Shown one piece after another: positions 38,487 through 42,591 of a stretch of 42,591 bases of DNA. Made by a program: the position numbers and the translations under genes. Location of the stretch: assembly GCA_016212885.1 (NCBI GenBank), contig JACRDO010000054.1, positions 1 through 42,591 of the forward strand, written 5' to 3'. The notes under the pieces are model-generated. The model ran no database searches and had not been told where the DNA came from. It worked only from the letters and a program-made list of their open reading frames with translations. Source of the stretch: Elusimicrobiota bacterium. GTDB lineage: Bacteria; Elusimicrobiota; Elusimicrobia; UBA1565. The stretch's first letter is position 1. Each line of letters opens with the position of its first letter.

Positions 38487-40796
38487 ATGGACACTTCAGC
38501 GTTCTTAAGGGAGCAGCCGGTCTTCGCCGGGTTTTCGCCGGAGAAGATTTCGGAGGTCATCGGGGCGTCGCGCATCGAGAGCTTCAAGCGCGGCGACATG
38601 ATCATCGCGCAGGGGGAGCCCGGCTGGTTTCTCGGGCTCATGCTGGAGGGCGAGGCCGAGGCGGTCATGACGGACCAGCTCGGCGAGCGGCGGCGGCTCG
38701 GCATCGTCAAGCCCGGCGGCGTCGTGGGCGAAATGTCCCTGATGACCGGCGAGCCCACCTTCGCGGACGTCGTCGCGCTCTCGCCCTGCCGGATGATGCT
38801 GATCCGGCAGGACGTTTTCACCCGCCATCTCACGGCGAACCCCCAGGCGATCCGCTTCCTTTCCAAGACGATCGCGGGCAGGTTCGCCGAGCGGGAGAAA
38901 GTCCAGGTCGAGGCCGCGCGCACGGGCGCGGCGGCGCAGGATCCCTACGGCCTCGACCTGCGCACGCGGGAGGCCATGACCCTGCTGGTCGTGAACTGCG
39001 GGAGTTCGTCGCTCAAGTATTCTTTTTTTGACACGGCCGACGAGCAAAGGCGCGCGGAGGGCCAGATCGAGCGCATCGGCTCCGAGAGCGCCCGCCACGC
39101 CTTCAGCGGCCCCAAGGGAGCCTCCTCTCAGGCGCTGGGGAAAATGGATCATTCAGGCGCGATGAAGGCCCTGGTCGCGGCGATCACGCATCCGGAGCGC
39201 GGCGTTCTCCGTGATGCGGGCGAGCTCTCGGCCGTCGGGCACCGCGTCGTCCATGGAGGGGACCGCTACAGCAACGCGGCGGTCGTCGACGACGATGTGC
39301 TCCACGCGATCGAGGAGGCCGCATCCCTCGCGCCCCTGCATAATCCCGTGAACCTTCTGGGAATCAAGGCCGCGATGGAGGTCTTCCCCGGCGTTCCAAA
39401 CGTGGCGGTCTTCGACACGGCGTTTCACGCGCGGATGCCGCCCTCCGCCTTTCTCTACGGATTGCCTTACGAATACTACGAGCGCGACAGGCTCAGGCGC
39501 TACGGCTTCCACGGCACCTCGCACAAGTATGTTTCTCTAGCCGCCGCCACCTTCATCGGCAGGCGGGTCGGCGAACTCAAGATCATCTCCTGCCACCTCG
39601 GCAACGGCGCGTCCGTGGCCGCCGTCGATCACGGCCGGTCCGTGGACACCAGCATGGGGATGACGCCGGTCGAAGGCCTCATCATGGGCACGCGGGCCGG
39701 AGACGTCGACGCCGGGCTCCTCGTCCATATCGCGCGCAGGGAGGGTCTGACCCCGGAACAGCTCGACGAGCTCCTCAACAAGCGTTCGGGGCTTTTGGGG
39801 CTTTCCGGGGTCTCAAGCGACATGCGGGAAGTGCAAAAGGCGGCCGGGGAGGGCCATCGGCGCGCGCTTCTGGCGCTGAAGGCTTTCTCCTACCGCGTCA
39901 GGAAATACATCGGCGCCGGGCTCGCGGCCGTAGGCGGGCTGGATGCGCTCATTTTCACGGGCGGCATAGGAGAGGGGAGCGCGGAGGTCCGGGCGCTCGC
40001 CACGCAGGGCCTTGCGGGCGTCGGCATCTCTATCGACGAGGAGAAGAACCGCGGCGCGAGGCTCGACCGCGTGCGGGTCGCGGACATCTCCGGCCGGGAC
40101 TCCAAAGCGCGGGTGCTGGTCGTTCATACGGACGAATCGCGGATGATCGCCAGGGAGACGATCCGCGCCTTGGGCCGCGACCAGGTCGTGAGCATGATTC
40201 GCGGCAACGCGACCCCGATACCCATAGAGGTCTCGGCCCACCACGCGCACCTGAGCCGCGGGCATGTCGAGGCGCTCTTCGGCGAAGGCTGCGCCCTCAC
40301 GGTCCGAGGCGAGCTTTCGCAGCCGGGCCAGTTCGCGTGCGAGGAGACCCTCAACCTGGTCGGCCCGAAGGGCAGGGTCGAAAGGGTCCGCATCCTCGGC
40401 CCCGAGCGCAAGGAGAGCCAGGTCGAAATCTCGATGACGGAGGAATACGCCCTGGGGATCCATGCCCCCATCAGGATGTCCGGCGATTTGGAGGGGACCC
40501 CCGGAATCACTCTTGAAGGGCCGAAGGGGACCCTGGTTGTAGGGAAGGGAGTGATCCTGGCTCAGAGGCACATCCATATGTCGCCGGAGGAAGCGCTTTC
40601 GTTCGGCCTCATGGACAGGGACGTGGTGCAGGTCAGGGTTGCGGGCGGCCGGGAGCTTGTCTTCGGCGACGTGACGGTCCGCGTCCATCCGAGCTTCAGG
40701 CTGGCCATGCACATCGACACGGACGAGGCCAACGCCGCGGAAATCAAGACCGGGCAGCTCGGCGCCCTCGTCGCCCTCCAGCACCGCCGACATTAG
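38487..40796 (+). CDS. three-domain fusion: cyclic-nucleotide-binding domain, acetate kinase and PduL phosphotransacylase
   Basis: 769 aa, one continuous frame; GGGAGG upstream. Residues 1-145 form a CRP-type cNMP-binding fold (FKRGDMIIAQGEPGWFLGLM, GGVVGEMSL, 78-85). Residues 165-565 are a complete acetate kinase (NCGSSSLKYSF 170-180, Arg253, Asp310, HLGNGAS 370-376, Arg403, Glu550). Residues 575-769 are PduL: SAHHAHLSRGHVEALFG, GELSQPGQFACEETLNL, AQRHIHMSPEEA (692-703), HPSFRLAMHIDTDEANAA. PduL makes acetyl phosphate from acetyl-CoA; acetate kinase then makes ATP and acetate. The cNMP phosphate-binding Arg appears to be Thr91. ATG 38976, with GGGAGG 2 nt upstream, could allow internal initiation of an AckA-PduL form. 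Confidence 0.93.
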   Translation: MDTSAFLREQPVFAGFSPEKISEVIGASRIESFKRGDMIIAQGEPGWFLGLMLEGEAEAVMTDQLGERRRLGIVKPGGVVGEMSLMTGEPTFADVVALSPCRMMLIRQDVFTRHLTANPQAIRFLSKTIAGRFAEREKVQVEAARTGAAAQDPYGLDLRTREAMTLLVVNCGSSSLKYSFFDTADEQRRAEGQIERIGSESARHAFSGPKGASSQALGKMDHSGAMKALVAAITHPERGVLRDAGELSAVGHRVVHGGDRYSNAAVVDDDVLHAIEEAASLAPLHNPVNLLGIKAAMEVFPGVPNVAVFDTAFHARMPPSAFLYGLPYEYYERDRLRRYGFHGTSHKYVSLAAATFIGRRVGELKIISCHLGNGASVAAVDHGRSVDTSMGMTPVEGLIMGTRAGDVDAGLLVHIARREGLTPEQLDELLNKRSGLLGLSGVSSDMREVQKAAGEGHRRALLALKAFSYRVRKYIGAGLAAVGGLDALIFTGGIGEGSAEVRALATQGLAGVGISIDEEKNRGARLDRVRVADISGRDSKARVLVVHTDESRMIARETIRALGRDQVVSMIRGNATPIPIEVSAHHAHLSRGHVEALFGEGCALTVRGELSQPGQFACEETLNLVGPKGRVERVRILGPERKESQVEISMTEEYALGIHAPIRMSGDLEGTPGITLEGPKGTLVVGKGVILAQRHIHMSPEEALSFGLMDRDVVQVRVAGGRELVFGDVTVRVHPSFRLAMHIDTDEANAAEIKTGQLGALVALQHRRH

Positions 40797-40797
40797 A

Positions 40798-40887
40798 GCG
40801 CGGGAGAGGCTTGCCCGTCCCGCGCCTGCCGGGCGGGGAAACGAAACTCGATCAATAATGTAAAATCTCCTATCCGCTAGATAGCGG
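40798..40887 (+). other. hairpin-rich gap between the fusion gene and the DPD-like gene
   Basis: GCGCGGGA (40798-40805) pairs perfectly with TCCCGCGC (40818-40825), just after the fusion gene stop, without a T-tract. TAAAAT (40861-40866) preceded by TG is a weak -10 candidate. A small inverted repeat CCGCTA/TAGCGG (40874-40879/40882-40887) overlaps the approach to the RBS GGGGGAAGG of the next gene. Confidence 0.4.
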
Positions 40888-40895
40888 GGGAAGGC

Positions 40896-42591
40896 ATGCG
40901 CAAGAATCATCCGATATTCCTCTCCGACGCCCAGCTCCGGGAAGAGCTCGATAAGTGCGAGTACTGCGAGGAGAAGCCCTGCCGGGAGGCCTGCCCCTGC
41001 GACTGCTCGCCCGCGGACTTCATCATGGCGGCGAAAGTCGGGGAGAAGTCCGACTATAGGCGCTCAGCCGCCCTGATCATGGGCAGCAACCCGCTCGGCG
41101 GGGTCTGCGGCGCGATCTGCCCGGACCGCTTCTGCATGAAGGCCTGCGTGCATCGCGAATTCGACGCTCCGCTCGATATCCCATCCATCCAGGCTGCCAT
41201 CATCCAGAAGGCCAAGGACCTGGGGGCCCTGCCCGCTTTCAAGAAGGCCAAGCCCAACGGCAGGAAGGCCGCGATCGTGGGCGCGGGCCCCGCCGGGTTC
41301 GGGGCCGCGGCCGTGCTGGCCCAGAAAGGCTACAAGGTGGACCTCTACGACCGCGCAAGGGAGCCGGGCGGCATGTGCAGGCTCATCCCGGATTTCCGGC
41401 TCGACAAGCGGGTCCTCAAGACCGACCTGGATTTCGCGAAGTCCTACGGCGACATCAGCCTCAAGCCGGGCAGGAGGGTCTTAGACCCGGCGGCCCTCAA
41501 GAAGAGCTATGACGCGGTCCTCCTCACCACGGGCTTAGACGATCCCATCCTGCTCCCCATCCCCGGCGCGGAGCTCGCCTGCTCCGGCTTGGACTACCTC
41601 GCGGATCCCGGCAAGCATCCCATGAGAGGCAAGCGGGTCGCCATCATCGGCGGAGGCGCCATCGCCTGCGACTGCGCCGAGACCGCGCTCAAGGCCGGGG
41701 CAGCTGCCGCGGAGCTGTTCGCCCTGGAGAAGCTCGCTGAGATGCCGCTGACCAAAAAGGAGATGACGGGCCTCATCGAGTCGGGAGCCCACCTGAACGG
41801 CCGCGTGCGGGTCTGCGCCATCCTCAAGAAGGGAAGGAAGGTCGCGGGCCTCAAGACCATTAAAGTCGAGCTGCCCAAAGGGAAGAAGTTCCACCCCGGC
41901 TTCGTGAAGGACTGTCCGGGCACGGAGCAGGCGCGCAGGGACTTCGACGCGGTCCTCATGGCCGTCGGCGCCAGGCCGAGCCTCAAGCCGGTCCGGGCGG
42001 AGGGCGTGTTCTTCGCCGGCGACGCGGTCAACGGCCCCTGCACCGTGGTCGAGGCCGCGGCGGCCGGCAAGAACGCCGCGCTGGAGCTCGACGCCTATGT
42101 CCTGGGGGCGGAGAAGCCCGTCTTCGAGAAGAAGACCAAGAGCCGCGTGGTCCTGGCCGGAAGGAGCCTCCTGCCCGTGCCCCTGGAAACGGAATTCTTC
42201 GGGCGGAAGATCCTCTCTCCTTTCCTGCTCTCGGCCGCTCCGCCTTCGGACGGCTACGACCAGATGAAGAAGGCCTACGAGGCGGGCTGGGCCGGGGGCG
42301 TCATGAAAACCGCCTTCGACAACGTGCCCATCCACATCCCCGGGGAGTACATGTTCGCCTTCAACCCGACCACCTACGCGAACTGCGACAACGTGTCCGG
42401 CCATCCGCTCGACCGGGTCTGCCGGGAGATCGAGCGGCTCATCAAGGAGTACCCGGACCGCCTGACCATGGCCTCGACCGGGGGCCCGGTCTGCGGCTAC
42501 GAAGAAAGCGACCGAAAGGGCTGGCAGTCCAACACGAAGAAGCTCGAGCGCGCCGGCGCCATGGGCATCGAGTACAGCCTCTCCTGCCCGC
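40896..42591 (+). CDS. dihydropyrimidine dehydrogenase-like flavoprotein, PreT-PreA fusion, partial at window end
   Basis: 565 codons visible, open at the right edge. The N-terminal part carries Cys21, Cys24, Cys29, Cys33 and Cys71, Cys75, Cys80, Cys84, the two [4Fe-4S] sets of the DPD/GltD family. A FAD site follows (VGAGPAGFGAA, about 128), then an NAD(P) site (AIIGGGAIACDCAETA) and FFAGDAVNG. From about residue 430 a dihydroorotate-dehydrogenase-like FMN domain begins (FGRKILSPFLLSAAPPSDGY, MKTAFDNV, ending at IEYSLSCP). E. coli splits these into PreT and PreA; the mammalian enzyme has the same fused order. The reaction would be NAD(P)H-dependent reduction of a pyrimidine or related ring, feeding ureido intermediates into carbamoyltransferase chemistry. 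YgfK-type roles are an alternative. Confidence 0.88.
   Translation, partial: MRKNHPIFLSDAQLREELDKCEYCEEKPCREACPCDCSPADFIMAAKVGEKSDYRRSAALIMGSNPLGGVCGAICPDRFCMKACVHREFDAPLDIPSIQAAIIQKAKDLGALPAFKKAKPNGRKAAIVGAGPAGFGAAAVLAQKGYKVDLYDRAREPGGMCRLIPDFRLDKRVLKTDLDFAKSYGDISLKPGRRVLDPAALKKSYDAVLLTTGLDDPILLPIPGAELACSGLDYLADPGKHPMRGKRVAIIGGGAIACDCAETALKAGAAAAELFALEKLAEMPLTKKEMTGLIESGAHLNGRVRVCAILKKGRKVAGLKTIKVELPKGKKFHPGFVKDCPGTEQARRDFDAVLMAVGARPSLKPVRAEGVFFAGDAVNGPCTVVEAAAAGKNAALELDAYVLGAEKPVFEKKTKSRVVLAGRSLLPVPLETEFFGRKILSPFLLSAAPPSDGYDQMKKAYEAGWAGGVMKTAFDNVPIHIPGEYMFAFNPTTYANCDNVSGHPLDRVCREIERLIKEYPDRLTMASTGGPVCGYEESDRKGWQSNTKKLERAGAMGIEYSLSCP

Noticed and set aside
1-42591. tRNA or rRNA genes, CRISPR arrays, insertion-sequence transposases
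   Set aside because: Looked for T-loop GGTTCGAATC-type strings outside genes, regularly spaced repeats and transposase motifs; none convincing. The 120-bp two-copy repeat is not a CRISPR (two units, internal hairpins).

Overview
This 42.6 kb window is a high-GC, gene-dense bacterial chromosome segment. The envelope genes fit a diderm: a TolC-type efflux operon, outer-membrane beta-barrels, and a PorV-like protein beside a giant protein with a FlgD-like C-terminal domain. The metabolism is anaerobic and fermentative. The mix (PorV/PorQ family, FecR protein, clostripain and M3 peptidases, many small toxin-antitoxin-like genes, metagenome-like GC) makes me think of Elusimicrobiota or a related uncultured phylum. 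That placement is inference; there is no rRNA or tRNA here to test it.

Layout. 1-362: a long multi-branched inverted repeat of about 225 bp and the promoter of a DUF4143 ATPase (363-1649). 1.8-6.3 kb, minus strand: AMIN-SPOR protein, M3 oligopeptidase, a 50-aa Cys-rich protein, a two-copy hairpin repeat and a clostripain-like protease. 6.5-6.8 kb: an internally deleted exonuclease pseudogene. 6.8-13.4 kb: a seven-gene operon (TetR, TolC, HlyD-type adaptor, two ABC ATPases, two ABC-2 permeases) with a consensus promoter and tandem operators. 13.4-15.5 kb: a leaderless HTH gene with a truncated nucleotidyltransferase partner, then a conserved hypothetical gene and a DUF2442-DUF4160 pair. 15.5-17.7 kb, minus: BioY and a CsgG/vWA protein. 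17.8-27.7 kb: a nitrogen-compound catabolic cluster interrupted by small mobile-looking genes. 27.8-37.1 kb: surface genes (one plus-strand barrel, then a minus-strand operon of giant secreted protein, PorV-like protein, beta-barrel and FecR protein). 37.2-42.6 kb, plus: acetate kinase, a cNMP-binding/acetate kinase/PduL fusion, and the first 565 codons of a dihydropyrimidine-dehydrogenase-like flavoprotein.

How the genes may work together. The catabolic cluster holds two divergent carbamoyltransferases, a YgeY-type M20 hydrolase, a carbamate kinase and two fold-type-II PLP enzymes. A DPD-like reductase and an acetyl-CoA-to-acetate module lie further downstream. This resembles the ygeW/ygeX/ygeY/yqeA/ygfK purine-urate gene set of anaerobes. 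A plausible reading is that reduced and ring-opened ureido compounds are stripped of carbamoyl groups by phosphorolysis, and carbamoyl phosphate feeds carbamate kinase to make ATP. The diamino or hydroxyamino acid left over would be deaminated by the PLP enzymes, and its carbon would leave as acetate through PduL and acetate kinase with more ATP. Every assignment comes from motifs read by eye; substrates are inferred.

The most unusual items are the three-domain cNMP-AckA-PduL protein, the doubled carbamoyltransferases and PLP enzymes, the branched 225-bp palindrome at the left edge, and a recurring promoter layout in which TATAAT lies 6-11 nt from the start codon, suggesting leaderless mRNAs.
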